Position numbers and translations under genes: made by a program. Positions 53,107 to 61,404 of a stretch of 64,000 nt of DNA are shown piece after piece; position 1 is the stretch's first letter; every line of letters begins with the position of its first letter. The stretch comes from PFJX01 sp964542455. GTDB lineage: Bacteria; Pseudomonadota; Gammaproteobacteria; Burkholderiales; Thiobacillaceae. The stretch covers positions 248,001-312,000 of the forward strand of contig CAZIUC010000001.1 in NCBI GenBank assembly GCA_964542455.1. The letters run 5' to 3'. Below the pieces are notes generated by a model. The model was not told the origin of the DNA and did not search any database. It was given only the letters and a program-made list of their open reading frames with translations.

Positions 53107-53781
53107 TCAAAGCCAACCGCGTTCGCAGAAGGAGAAACCTTCACTGCCGGCGACGATGAAATGGTCGATCACCTTCACATCGACCAGGCCCAGCGCGGTT
53201 TTCAACTGGTCGGTCAGCCAGCGGTCGGCTTGCGAGGGCTCGGCGACGCCGGACGGATGGTTGTGCGCCAGGATTACCCCGGCGGCGTTGTGACGCAGGG
53301 CGTGGACGAGGATTTCTCGTGGGTAAACCGAAGTTTGAGTCAGCGTGCCGCGAAACATTTCCTCGGCGGCGAGCACGCGGTTCTGCGCGTCGAGAAACAC
53401 CACCATGAAGATTTCATGGTTGCGGCCGCCCAGGCGCAAACGCAGGTAATCGCGCACCGCGCGTGGCGAGTTGAGGGCGTCACCCTGTTTCAGGTCCTCG
53501 CCCAGCGCGCGGCGAGCCATTTCCAGCACCGCCTGCAGTTGCGCGTATTTGGCCGGACCCATGCCGGGGAAGGCGCTGAATTCAGTCTGGCCCGCGTTGA
53601 ACAGAGGGATCAGGCCGCCGAAATGCCGCAACAGGTCGCGCGCCAGATCGACCGCGCTTTTCCCGGTCACGCCCACGCGCAGAAAGATCGCCAGCAATTC
53701 CGCGTCGGAAAGGGCCGCCGCGCCCTTCTCAAGCAGTTTTTCCCGTGGTCGTTCGCCCTCGGGCCAATCGGTGATCGCCAT
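53107..53781 (-). CDS. radC: RadC family protein (JAB/MPN domain)
   Basis: A 224-residue RadC/YicR-type protein with an N-terminal helix-hairpin-helix (ELLAIFLRVGVTGKSAVDLARDLLRHFGGL) and a C-terminal JAB1/MPN metalloprotease-like domain, HNHPSGVAEPSQADRWLT, with the metal ligands intact. A GGAGGGGG site lies just before ATG 53781, which is preferred over an in-frame GTG at 53787. Early claims of a role in recombination repair have been withdrawn, so its cellular function is uncertain. Confidence 0.93.
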   Translation of the reverse strand: MAITDWPEGERPREKLLEKGAAALSDAELLAIFLRVGVTGKSAVDLARDLLRHFGGLIPLFNAGQTEFSAFPGMGPAKYAQLQAVLEMARRALGEDLKQGDALNSPRAVRDYLRLRLGGRNHEIFMVVFLDAQNRVLAAEEMFRGTLTQTSVYPREILVHALRHNAAGVILAHNHPSGVAEPSQADRWLTDQLKTALGLVDVKVIDHFIVAGSEGFSFCERGWL

Positions 53782-53805
53782 GCTCACCCCCTCCCATTTT
53801 TATAT

Positions 53806-55083
53806 TCAGAAGGAGGCATTCTCCAACAAGGTAATCCAGTGCACCACCGGCACGCCGCTGGCGGCGGCAAGATGGCTCTGGCAGCCGATGTTGGCGGTGG
53901 CGATGAGGTCGGGCCGTCCCGCCCGCAAGTGGCCGAGTTTGCGCTCGCGCAGTTGGCCGGCGAGTGCCGGCTGCAACAGGGAATAGGTGCCGGCGGAGCC
54001 GCAGCAGAGGTGCGACTCCTGTACCGGCACCAGTTCATGGCCGAGGCCGCCGAGGATGGCCTCGATCACGCCGCGCACCTGCTGGCCGTGTTGCAGGCTG
54101 CACGGCGGGTGAAAGGCGACGCGGCGCGGCGCGCCACGGCGCAAGCGGCTCAAGTCTTCGCGCGCCAGCACTTCGGCCACATCCAGGGTGAGGCTGGAGA
54201 CGCGCGCGGCTTTATCAGCATAGGCCGGGTCGTCGCGCAGATGGTGGCCGTATTCCTTGATCGTGACGCCGCAGCCGCTGGCGGTCATGACGATGGCTTC
54301 GATACCCGTTTCGATATAGGGCCACCAGGCGTCGATATTGCGGCGCATGGCCGCTTTCGCGGCGTCCGGCGCGGCCAGGTGCTGGTCGATCGCGCCGCAA
54401 CAACCGGCCTTGGGCGCGGCGATGAGCTGAATACCGAGAAAAGCGAGGACACGAGTGGCGGCGAGGTTGGTTTCCGGGGCGAGGGCGGGCTGCACGCAAC
54501 CTTCCAGGACCAGCATGCGGCGGGTGGCTTTCTCCCCCCTTTCCCAAAGGGGGGCGGGGGGGATTTCCGTAACCGTTCCACTCCTGTCAGCGTCGACAAA
54601 TCCCCCCCCGCCCCCCTTTGGGAAAGGGGGGAGATGTGCGCGCAAGCCTTCCGGCAACGCCCAACTCACCCCTCTTCCCAGTTTCAGCAACGTGCCGAAC
54701 AACGTCGGCGCGGCCAAAGTCCGCCGCAGCCCCATACGCAGCAGGCGTTCACCCAGTGGTCGCGGGCTCAGTTTTTCCACCACTTCGCGGCCGATGTCGA
54801 TGAGGCGGCCGTATTGCACGCCGGAGGGGCAGGTGGTTTCGCAGTTGCGGCAGGTCAGGCAGCGATCCAGGTGCTCGCGCGTCACGCGGGTTACCGGCTG
54901 TCCTTCCAGCATCTGCTTCATCAGGTAGATGCGGCCGCGCGGGCCGTCGAGTTCGTCGCCGAGCAGTTGATAGGTGGGACAGGTGGCGTTGCAGAAGCCG
55001 CAATGCACGCAATTACGCAGGATGGCTTCGGCCTCCCGGCCCCGCGCGGTGTCACGAATAAAGTCGGCGAGATTGGTTTGCAT
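53806..55083 (-). CDS. glcF: Glycolate oxidase iron-sulfur subunit, with repeat insertion
   Basis: GlcF carries electrons from GlcD/GlcE-bound FAD. It has two N-terminal [4Fe-4S] clusters (CVHCGFCNATCPTY at about 25–38 and CLTCRNCETTCPSG at about 75–88) and two CCG heterodisulfide-type domains (KAGCCGAIDQH; SHLCCGSAGTYSLLQP). Start ATG 55083 overlaps the glcE stop by 1 bp. Residues 151–184 are encoded by a palindromic repeat element (54532–54632) inserted in frame in the linker between the cluster domain and the C-terminal half. That makes the protein slightly longer (425) than E. coli GlcF (407). It is probably still functional. Confidence 0.93.
   Translation of the reverse strand: MQTNLADFIRDTARGREAEAILRNCVHCGFCNATCPTYQLLGDELDGPRGRIYLMKQMLEGQPVTRVTREHLDRCLTCRNCETTCPSGVQYGRLIDIGREVVEKLSPRPLGERLLRMGLRRTLAAPTLFGTLLKLGRGVSWALPEGLRAHLPPFPKGGGGGFVDADRSGTVTEIPPAPLWERGEKATRRMLVLEGCVQPALAPETNLAATRVLAFLGIQLIAAPKAGCCGAIDQHLAAPDAAKAAMRRNIDAWWPYIETGIEAIVMTASGCGVTIKEYGHHLRDDPAYADKAARVSSLTLDVAEVLAREDLSRLRRGAPRRVAFHPPCSLQHGQQVRGVIEAILGGLGHELVPVQESHLCCGSAGTYSLLQPALAGQLRERKLGHLRAGRPDLIATANIGCQSHLAAASGVPVVHWITLLENASF
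54532..54632. repeat. Palindromic repeat element inserted in glcF
   Basis: Two inverted arms of about 35 bp (54532–54566 and 54597–54632) contain mirrored CCCCCC/GGGGGG and TTTCCCAAAG blocks, with one-base length difference, around a roughly 31-bp centre. Such C6/G6 palindromes are dispersed repeats in many proteobacteria and usually lie between genes. Here it is read through in the glcF frame without a stop. Confidence 0.85.
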
Positions 55084-56243
55084 CAGAGCCCCCGCAAGGA
55101 GGACGCCGGATTCGTAAGCGCTGAAGCGCAACGACTCCGCAGCCCTTGGTACAGGCGGCCGGGGTTGAACAGGCCGTGCGGGTCGAGCGCCTGTTTCACC
55201 CGTTTATGTAGCGCCATCATGGCGGGCGGCAGGGGATGGAACACCTCACCCTTGCCGTCGTGGCCACGGAAAAGGGTGGCATGCCCGCCCAGGGCCGTGA
55301 CGCGCTGGCGGAGAGCTTCGGCGGGTTCGTCGGAGACGATCCAGCGCAGCGCGCCGCCCCATTCTGTCAGGCACTCGTTCGGCAAGGCCGGCGCGGCGGC
55401 GGGCAGGGAAACGCGCCAGAGCGGTTGGCCGGTCTGGAAGAAAGCCAGGGCCTGCTCGCGCGCTTCGGCCCAGAGGGCATTGTCGCTTTCCTCGCCGCCC
55501 ATGGCCGCGCGCGCGGCCTGGACGCCCTGGGCGCTGCCGGACAAACGCACATACAGGCGACCAGCCTGGTACAGCGTGGCGGACAGCGGCAGCGGCCGAC
55601 GGCCCCATTCGATCTGCCGCGCGGCGGCCGATGTTGCAACCGATGTGGCATCCAGCTCGAACACCAGGGTGCGTTCCTCGGCCGGGCGCGGCAGGACTTT
55701 GACCGAGACTTCCAGCAACACGCCCAGCGTCCCCAGCGCGCCCACCATCAGGCGCGAGAGGTCGTAGCCGGCGACGTTCTTCATCACCTGGCCGCCCAGG
55801 CGCAGCACTTCGCCACGGCCGTTGAGCAACTTCACGCCGAGCACGGCGTCACGGACGGAACCACCCCAGGGGCGGCGCGGGCCGGAAAGGCCGGCGGCGA
55901 CCATGCCGCCCAGCGTCGCGTCCGGCGAGAAGTGCGGTGGCTCGAACGGGAGCATCTGGTTGTTCGCCGCCAGTAACGCCTCGATCTCGGAAAGCTTCGT
56001 GCCGGCGCGGGCGGTGAGGACCAGTTCCGAGGGTTCGTAGCGGATGTCGCCGGAATGCGCGGAGACATCCAATGGCTCGCCTTGGCGGACACGGCCGTAA
56101 AAGGTCTTGCTGCCGCCGGCCTGGATGCACAGCGGGGTGCGGGAGGCGTGTGCCTGGCGAACCTGTTCCACCAGAGCGGTCTCTGTCGTGTCGGAAAAGA
56201 CGCAGGCAGGGATGCCTGCGCTACAGGGTGGCATCTCGTACAT
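55083..56243 (-). CDS. glcE: Glycolate oxidase FAD-binding subunit
   Basis: GlcE is the second FAD-binding subunit of glycolate oxidase, 386 residues. The PCMH-type FAD domain shows PLCIQAGGSKTFYGR, PSELVLTARAGTKLSEIEALL, MLPFEPPHFSPDATLGGMVAAGLSGPRRPWGGSVRDAVLG and GQVMKNVAGYDLSRLM. The C-terminal end has DPHGLFNPGRLYQGL. ATG 56243 overlaps the glcD stop (ATGA). Residues 7–15 (CSAGIPACV) are encoded by an arm of the TGTAGCGC-type repeat at 56201–56225, so the first fifteen or so residues may not be native. Confidence 0.93.
   Translation of the reverse strand: MYEMPPCSAGIPACVFSDTTETALVEQVRQAHASRTPLCIQAGGSKTFYGRVRQGEPLDVSAHSGDIRYEPSELVLTARAGTKLSEIEALLAANNQMLPFEPPHFSPDATLGGMVAAGLSGPRRPWGGSVRDAVLGVKLLNGRGEVLRLGGQVMKNVAGYDLSRLMVGALGTLGVLLEVSVKVLPRPAEERTLVFELDATSVATSAAARQIEWGRRPLPLSATLYQAGRLYVRLSGSAQGVQAARAAMGGEESDNALWAEAREQALAFFQTGQPLWRVSLPAAAPALPNECLTEWGGALRWIVSDEPAEALRQRVTALGGHATLFRGHDGKGEVFHPLPPAMMALHKRVKQALDPHGLFNPGRLYQGLRSRCASALTNPASSLRGL
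56201..56225 (-). repeat. TGTAGCGC-type repeat arm inside glcE
   Basis: The minus strand reads as one arm of the family seen at 2913–2973 and 3582–3641, here within the 5' coding end of glcE. Confidence 0.75.
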
Positions 56244-57694
56244 CAAAACCTCGGCAATTCCGGGAACGGCAGCGCGCCGCCTTGCACGTGCATGCGTCCC
56301 ATCTCGGCGCAACGGTGCAGGGTGGGCACGGCCTTGCCGGGGTTGAGCAGGCCGGCCGGGTCGAAGGCGGCCTTGATGGCGTGGAACTGGGTGAGTTCCT
56401 CGGCGCTGAACTGGCTGCACGCGGCATCGAGTTTTTCCACGCCGATGCCATGTTCTCCGGTGACCGTGCCGCCGACTTCCACGCACAGCCTGAGGATGTC
56501 GCTACCGAAATCCTCGGCTTTCCTCATTTCGCCGGGTTGGTTGGCGTCGAACAGGATGAGCGGGTGCAGGTTGCCGTCGCCGGCGTGGAACACGTTGGCC
56601 ACGCGCAGGCCATATTGCTCGGACAACTCACCGATGCGCTTCAGCACCCGCGCGAGGTGTTGGCGCGGGATGGTGCCGTCCATGCAGTAGTAATCCGGGC
56701 TGATGCGGCCCACCGCCGGGAAGGCGCCCTTGCGGCCGGCCCAGAATTTCATGCGCTGGGCTTCGTCCTGGGCGGTGCGCACTTCGGTCGCGCCGGCGGC
56801 GAACAACACGTCGCGCACGGCCATGATCTGTTCCGAGACCTCGGCGTTGGCGCCGTCCAGTTCGCACAGCAGTATGGCGGCGGCGTCCACCGGATAACCG
56901 GCGTGGACGAAGTCCTCGGCGGCGCGGATCGACAGGTTGTCCATCATCTCCAGGCCGGCGGGCAGGATGCCGGCGCCGATGATGGCGGCCACCGCCGCGC
57001 CCGCCGTCTCCACCGAGGCGAATGCCGCCAGTACCACCTGGGCGCGTTCCGGTTTCACCAGCAGTTTCACGGTGACTTCCACCACCACGCCGAGCAGGCC
57101 TTCGGAGCCGGTCATGAGGGCCAGCAGGTCGTAGCCGGGTGAGTCCAGCGCGCTTGAGCCGATTTCCAGCAACTCGCCGTCCATGGTCAGCACCTTGAGC
57201 GCCAGCACGTTGTGGACGGTCAGCCCGTATTTCAGGCAATGCACGCCGCCCGAGTTTTCCGCCACATTGCCGCCGATGGAACAGGCGATCTGCGAGGAAG
57301 GATCGGGCGCGTAATAGAGACCGTATTGGGCCACGGCCTCGGAAATGGCCAGGTTGCGCACGCCCGGCTGCACTCGCGCCAGGCGGTTGTCGGGGTCGAT
57401 TTCCAGGATGCGGTTGAAGCGCGCCAGCGACAGCACCACGCCATTGGCCAGTGGCAGGGCGCCGCCGGACAACCCCGTGCCGGCGCCGCGCGCCACCACC
57501 GGAACTTGATGCTCGCCGCAAACCCGCAACACCGATTGCGCCTGCTCCAGCGTCTCCGGCAGGCACACCGCCAACGGTACTTGCCGGTAGGCGGAAAGGC
57601 CGTCGCACTCATAGGGGCGCAGAGCTTCGGCCTCGATCAGCAGCGACTGGGGCGGCAGGGCGGCGCGCAGGGCGGCGAGGAAGGCGGGGTTCAT
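56243..57694 (-). CDS. glcD: Glycolate oxidase subunit GlcD
   Basis: GlcD is the catalytic FAD subunit that oxidises glycolate (and often D-lactate) to glyoxylate, 483 residues. The FAD-binding domain has VPVVARGAGTGLSGGALPLANGVVLSLARFNRI, DPSSQIACSIGGNVAENSGGVHCLKYGLT and DLLALMTGSEGLLGVV; the C-terminal cap contains RVANVFHAGDGNLHPLILFDAN and TGEHGIGVEKLD, the substrate-site motif. It is third in the operon after a transketolase-like and a DUF1537 gene, 8 bp after the latter. Confidence 0.96.
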   Translation of the reverse strand: MNPAFLAALRAALPPQSLLIEAEALRPYECDGLSAYRQVPLAVCLPETLEQAQSVLRVCGEHQVPVVARGAGTGLSGGALPLANGVVLSLARFNRILEIDPDNRLARVQPGVRNLAISEAVAQYGLYYAPDPSSQIACSIGGNVAENSGGVHCLKYGLTVHNVLALKVLTMDGELLEIGSSALDSPGYDLLALMTGSEGLLGVVVEVTVKLLVKPERAQVVLAAFASVETAGAAVAAIIGAGILPAGLEMMDNLSIRAAEDFVHAGYPVDAAAILLCELDGANAEVSEQIMAVRDVLFAAGATEVRTAQDEAQRMKFWAGRKGAFPAVGRISPDYYCMDGTIPRQHLARVLKRIGELSEQYGLRVANVFHAGDGNLHPLILFDANQPGEMRKAEDFGSDILRLCVEVGGTVTGEHGIGVEKLDAACSQFSAEELTQFHAIKAAFDPAGLLNPGKAVPTLHRCAEMGRMHVQGGALPFPELPRF

Positions 57695-57702
57695 GTTGCC
57701 GA

Positions 57703-59016
57703 TTATGCCGAAAGCCTGCGAACCGCCGTCGCCAGGGCTTCATCGTCGCCGACGTTGCCGGGGAAGATCACCACCGGCAGGTCGGGAAAGCGCGGGTGGT
57801 CGGCGGGGCAGCGCACCACCGAGCAGCCGGGCAGGATTTGCCCGAGCACGGTGGCGGCCCTCAATGCGAGGCCGTCGGACAGCACGTCGTTGGAGGTGAT
57901 GCCGCCCTTGCTGATGAGAAATCCCAGCGTCGTCGGCAGGCCGCGCACCACGTCCATGAGGAAGGCGGAGACCGCCTCGCCGAAGGCCAGGCGCGCGGCC
58001 TGGTCGGGGAATTGGCGCTCGCCCCGGCTGGTGTAGATCACCGAAGTCGCGCCCGCCGCGTGCGCCAGGGCCGCCTGATCCAGGACACTGTGCAGTAACT
58101 CGGCGCGTTCGCCCGCGATGCGGTCCACCTCGACCTCGATGGCGAGCACGCCGGGTTCCAGCAGCAACCTTTCCAGTTGCGCCGTGGTTTTCTTGACGTG
58201 CGAGCCGACGACCACCGCGCCGGCGCATTTGCCAACCCCGTTGTTTCGCACATAAGCGTGCATCGCCTCGGCGGCCACCGGCTGCGGCGGCAGTTTCGCC
58301 AGGGCGGTCAACAGGCTGGCGGCGGAGCGGAACAGGAAGCGCTTGCCTTGGGCCGCCGCCGCTTGTAGTTGCGCGGCGAAATGGTTGAGGTCGGCCTGAG
58401 TTTCGGCATCGACCACGCAACAACGGTTGCCGGAGAGCGCCATGAGGCGGGAAGAAACATCGCCGCGCACGTCGTCGAGCAGGAAACGCTCGACCTCGCC
58501 CGCCTTGATGCGGCCGGCGGTTTTTTCTTCCACGTAATCGGGCAGATAGCTGTGGCGGTAGCCGAACACGGAATCGCGCGCGAATTCGGTCTCATGAACA
58601 GGGGTCGGCGTGCCGTTCACCACCAGGTAGTGGATGCTGTCGCGGGTGATGCGGCCGCCCTCGAAGAAGGCGGGGGTAAGGAAGTGGGCATCAAACGGGC
58701 CGAGTTCCTCCGCCATCACATCGGTTTCCACCGGGTAATGCCCGCGCAGGGTGGAGTCGGAGCGGCTGACGAAGATCGGGTTGAGGTCGATGCCGTCGAG
58801 CGCCAGCTTCAGGTTATGGCAGACCTCGCGCGTCACGGCGGCGGCGCGCGCCGCGTCCATGCCCCGCGTGTTGGTCAGGACGAAAAACAACGGCGCGGCG
58901 TCGAGCAGGGCTTCCCGCAAGGTCGGCACATCCCATCTCGTCAGCAGCTTGCAGGAATGCACCGTCTGCGAGCCGGTGGGGTCGTCGTCGAGAACGATGA
59001 TTTTGGTGGAGGTCAT
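57703..59016 (-). CDS. DUF1537 four-carbon acid sugar kinase
   Basis: A 437-residue kinase of the DUF1537 family, whose studied members phosphorylate erythronate, threonate or 3-oxo-tetronate. The N-terminal substrate domain starts KIIVLDDDPTGSQTVHSCKLL with the DDxTGS motif and has NTRGMDAARAAAV and ISRSDSTLRGHYP-like SRSDSTLRGHYPVETD. The C-terminal nucleotide-binding domain has FLISKGGITSNDVL and VIFPGNVGDDEAL. It sits between the transketolase-like gene and glcD on one strand. The substrate here cannot be decided; the glcDEF link suggests a two-, three- or four-carbon hydroxy acid pathway. Confidence 0.88.
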   Translation of the reverse strand: MTSTKIIVLDDDPTGSQTVHSCKLLTRWDVPTLREALLDAAPLFFVLTNTRGMDAARAAAVTREVCHNLKLALDGIDLNPIFVSRSDSTLRGHYPVETDVMAEELGPFDAHFLTPAFFEGGRITRDSIHYLVVNGTPTPVHETEFARDSVFGYRHSYLPDYVEEKTAGRIKAGEVERFLLDDVRGDVSSRLMALSGNRCCVVDAETQADLNHFAAQLQAAAAQGKRFLFRSAASLLTALAKLPPQPVAAEAMHAYVRNNGVGKCAGAVVVGSHVKKTTAQLERLLLEPGVLAIEVEVDRIAGERAELLHSVLDQAALAHAAGATSVIYTSRGERQFPDQAARLAFGEAVSAFLMDVVRGLPTTLGFLISKGGITSNDVLSDGLALRAATVLGQILPGCSVVRCPADHPRFPDLPVVIFPGNVGDDEALATAVRRLSA

Positions 59017-59030
59017 GTCTGTTCCTTGCC

Positions 59031-59095
59031 GTCACCCCGGCGAAGGCCGGGGTCCAGTGAAGTGATACCTGGATTCCGGTGTGCGCCGGAATGAC
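59031..59095. repeat. Dispersed two-hairpin repeat in operon spacer
   Basis: A 65-bp unit bounded by GTCACCCCGG and CCGGAATGAC contains two GC-rich hairpins (around 59035–59053 and 59073–59091). It resembles the widespread GTCATTCCCG…CGGGAATGAC family and lies between the transketolase-like and DUF1537 genes. Confidence 0.8.
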
Positions 59096-59099
59096 AGGC

Positions 59100-61313
59100 T
59101 TACCCCAGCAAAGCCGTTGCCCGCGCCGCCATCGCTTCCCCGGTCAGGCCGTTGAAGGCCATGATTTCACCGGGGCTGGCGGTGGTTTCGCCGCGTTTCC
59201 AGGCCATCACGTCACGTTTGCCGGCGCGGGTGCGCAGCATGACCGGCTCCAGCGGGCCGGAGGGGCCGCCGGAGACACCGATCAGGACATCGCCGTCGAA
59301 CAGGGCGTTGAAATGGTCGTCGTCCATGAAGGCGTTGTCCGGCTCGGAAACCGTGTCCCAGGCCACGTCGGTCGGCCGGTACAGGCGGCGCGGGTTGGCG
59401 GCGCTGACGATGCGGACCTTGTGGCCGGCGGCTTCCAGTTTGTCCTTCGCTTCGAACACCGGCAGCAGGACCATGTCGCCGGTCACCGCGAACACCACGG
59501 TCTTGCCACCCGTAGAGCTTTCATGCAGCGTCACCGCGCCGCGCTCGATGCCTTCCCGCGCCTGGTCCAGCGTGGTGTAAACCGGCAGCGGCGACTTCGA
59601 GGCGATGATGGCGATGCCCTTGTTGTAGGTGCCCAGCGCCCAGTCGTAGGCGACCTGGATCTGGTTGGCGTCGCACGGGAACAGCGGGTAGACATTGCCG
59701 TTGCGCATCTGCGCGGCGAAGTAGTTCTCGATCTCCGGACGCTGGTGAGTCCAGCCGTTGCGGCCCTGCTCCAGCGCGCCGGCGGTGAACATGCAGATGT
59801 AGGAAGGGGTCTTGCGACGCAACTCGGCCATCGCCTGCGCCACGGTCTGCACGATGGGCCAGCCGTTGATGGCGAAGCTCTCGTAGGACAGCCAGATCGA
59901 GCGCGAGCCGAACAGCGCCAGGGCGGCGGTGAGGCCGGCGCAGGCGTCTTCGTTCAGGGGCTCGTACACCTGGCCGTTGGGGCCCTGGTGATAGAGGCCG
60001 TCTTCCACCGGGTGGCGAATCTTGAGCGCGACGTTGATGTTCGCCATCGCGCTGGCTTCGTTGCCGTCGGCGTTGCTGACCACGAAACGCGGATCGGCCT
60101 GGCCCACAGCGGCTACCAGCGCGCCGAAGGCGGTGGCGGGCACCTGCTTCTCGCCGGGCTGGAAAGCCTGGATCGGCAGTTTCGGCAGCGGCGCGATGTC
60201 CAGCACATGCTCGGTCACGGCCGTTTTTGCGGCGGGGCCGCCACCGGCGCGGCTGAAGTTGTCACGCACGATTTGCCAGGCTTCCGGAGACAGCGCGCGG
60301 CGTTGCAGGCCGCTGACGATGTGTTCGGCGTCCAGGGTGTCGGCCGGGTAAAGGTTGTGCGCCTTGGCGCCCAGCTTGTGCACGCCGGCACCTTTCAACT
60401 GCTTGAGGATCATCACCGTGCGGCGGCCACCCAAGGCACTTTTCGCGGCGCTGTCGGCGGCGGCGAGCACGGCGGCGGCGAAGGCCTGGCGGCGGTCGAA
60501 GGAAAACTGGCTGCTGTCCACATAGGCGCCGGACTGGTCCTTGTCATCGAAGTTCTTGGCGTCGACCAGGAACACGTTTTCGAAGCCGTGCCCCTTCCAG
60601 TAAGCCGTCATTTCGGCATTGCTCCAGGTGGTGCACATGGAGTGGTGTTCCTGGCTGTAACCGTTCCAGATCAGTACCGGCAGGTAATTGGTCACCTCGG
60701 GGTAAGCGGTGTTGAAGTGCATCATGGAATTCAGCACATAGGGCTCGCCCATGCCGCCGTCGCCGATGGTCACCGGGAACAGGGTGCCGGGATGCAGCAG
60801 GGCGCCGGCCATGGCGAAATGCTGGCCCTGGCCAAGCGGGCCGGCGGGAGCGAGCAGGCCGGGGATGGCGCCGGAGAGGTGGCCGAGCAGGCCGTGCTTC
60901 TCGCGGAAGCGGTTGCGCATCTCTTGCACCGTGCGGATGCCCATTTCTTCCAGGGAACGGTCCAGGAACATGGCGGAATAGAAACCGGGGGCGTGGTGGC
61001 CCACTTCGGTGACGATGTTGGTGTGGCCCAGCATCACCAGCGCGGCATACGCCTCGGCGCTGGAAGCGAAGCCGCCGGGGTGGCCGGAAGCCTTGGCGGC
61101 GCAGATTTGCAGGGTCAGATAACGCAGCGCGTCGGCGGCCAGCAGGGTCTGGTAGGCGGCGCTGGCCGAGTTGGCGCCGCTGATGGCCTTGCCGCCCTCG
61201 GCGATGGCCGGCGTCGCGGCATGTTCGGCAAAACCCGGCCAGGACGGCGCGTAATACTGGATACCCGCGCAGAAGTCGGGGGCGAGCGAGGCGGGAAGAG
61301 TGGTGGCGTTCAT
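59100..61313 (-). CDS. Transketolase-like ThDP enzyme
   Basis: A 737-residue thiamine-diphosphate enzyme of the transketolase superfamily. The pyrophosphate domain has ICAAKASGHPGGFASSAEAYAALVML, the GPLGQGQHFAMAGALLHP block and the ThDP motif GDGGMGEPYVLNSMM…WNGYSQ; the pyrimidine domain has NADGNEASAMANINVALK and the active-site Glu in EPLNEDACAGL. It differs from housekeeping TktA, which is shorter (about 660) and has HDSIGLGEDGPTHQ-type motifs not seen here. It is the first gene of the operon and is divergent from an IclR regulator. The glycolate genes suggest a ketol-transfer role in C2–C4 metabolism; phosphoketolase activity is not excluded. Confidence 0.82.
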   Translation of the reverse strand: MNATTLPASLAPDFCAGIQYYAPSWPGFAEHAATPAIAEGGKAISGANSASAAYQTLLAADALRYLTLQICAAKASGHPGGFASSAEAYAALVMLGHTNIVTEVGHHAPGFYSAMFLDRSLEEMGIRTVQEMRNRFREKHGLLGHLSGAIPGLLAPAGPLGQGQHFAMAGALLHPGTLFPVTIGDGGMGEPYVLNSMMHFNTAYPEVTNYLPVLIWNGYSQEHHSMCTTWSNAEMTAYWKGHGFENVFLVDAKNFDDKDQSGAYVDSSQFSFDRRQAFAAAVLAAADSAAKSALGGRRTVMILKQLKGAGVHKLGAKAHNLYPADTLDAEHIVSGLQRRALSPEAWQIVRDNFSRAGGGPAAKTAVTEHVLDIAPLPKLPIQAFQPGEKQVPATAFGALVAAVGQADPRFVVSNADGNEASAMANINVALKIRHPVEDGLYHQGPNGQVYEPLNEDACAGLTAALALFGSRSIWLSYESFAINGWPIVQTVAQAMAELRRKTPSYICMFTAGALEQGRNGWTHQRPEIENYFAAQMRNGNVYPLFPCDANQIQVAYDWALGTYNKGIAIIASKSPLPVYTTLDQAREGIERGAVTLHESSTGGKTVVFAVTGDMVLLPVFEAKDKLEAAGHKVRIVSAANPRRLYRPTDVAWDTVSEPDNAFMDDDHFNALFDGDVLIGVSGGPSGPLEPVMLRTRAGKRDVMAWKRGETTASPGEIMAFNGLTGEAMAARATALLG

Positions 61314-61369
61314 GGAGGGCTCCAGGGAATTCGATGGCGATGGAAAATACTTTACCTAAACATTCAACT

Positions 61370-61403
61370 TTTCACAATGCAGATTACATTTCATAATGTG
61401 AAA
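61370..61403. promoter_or_regulatory. Candidate IclR operator region
   Basis: TTTCA-TAATG-TGAAA (61389–61403) is a perfect dyad, and TTTCACA (61370–61376) pairs with TGTGAAA (61397–61403). The region separates the divergent IclR and transketolase-like genes and is AT-rich, a likely operator and promoter zone. Confidence 0.5.
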
Positions 61404-61404
61404 C

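Noticed and set aside
52942..55767. 941-codon plus-strand open frame
   Set aside because: Antisense to rpmB, radC, glcF and glcE, all of which have clear family motifs. It is a GC-driven shadow frame.
59100..61313. Phosphoketolase annotation
   Set aside because: Motifs fit transketolase-type ThDP enzymes better, and phosphoketolase signature blocks were not seen, but this is not fully excluded.
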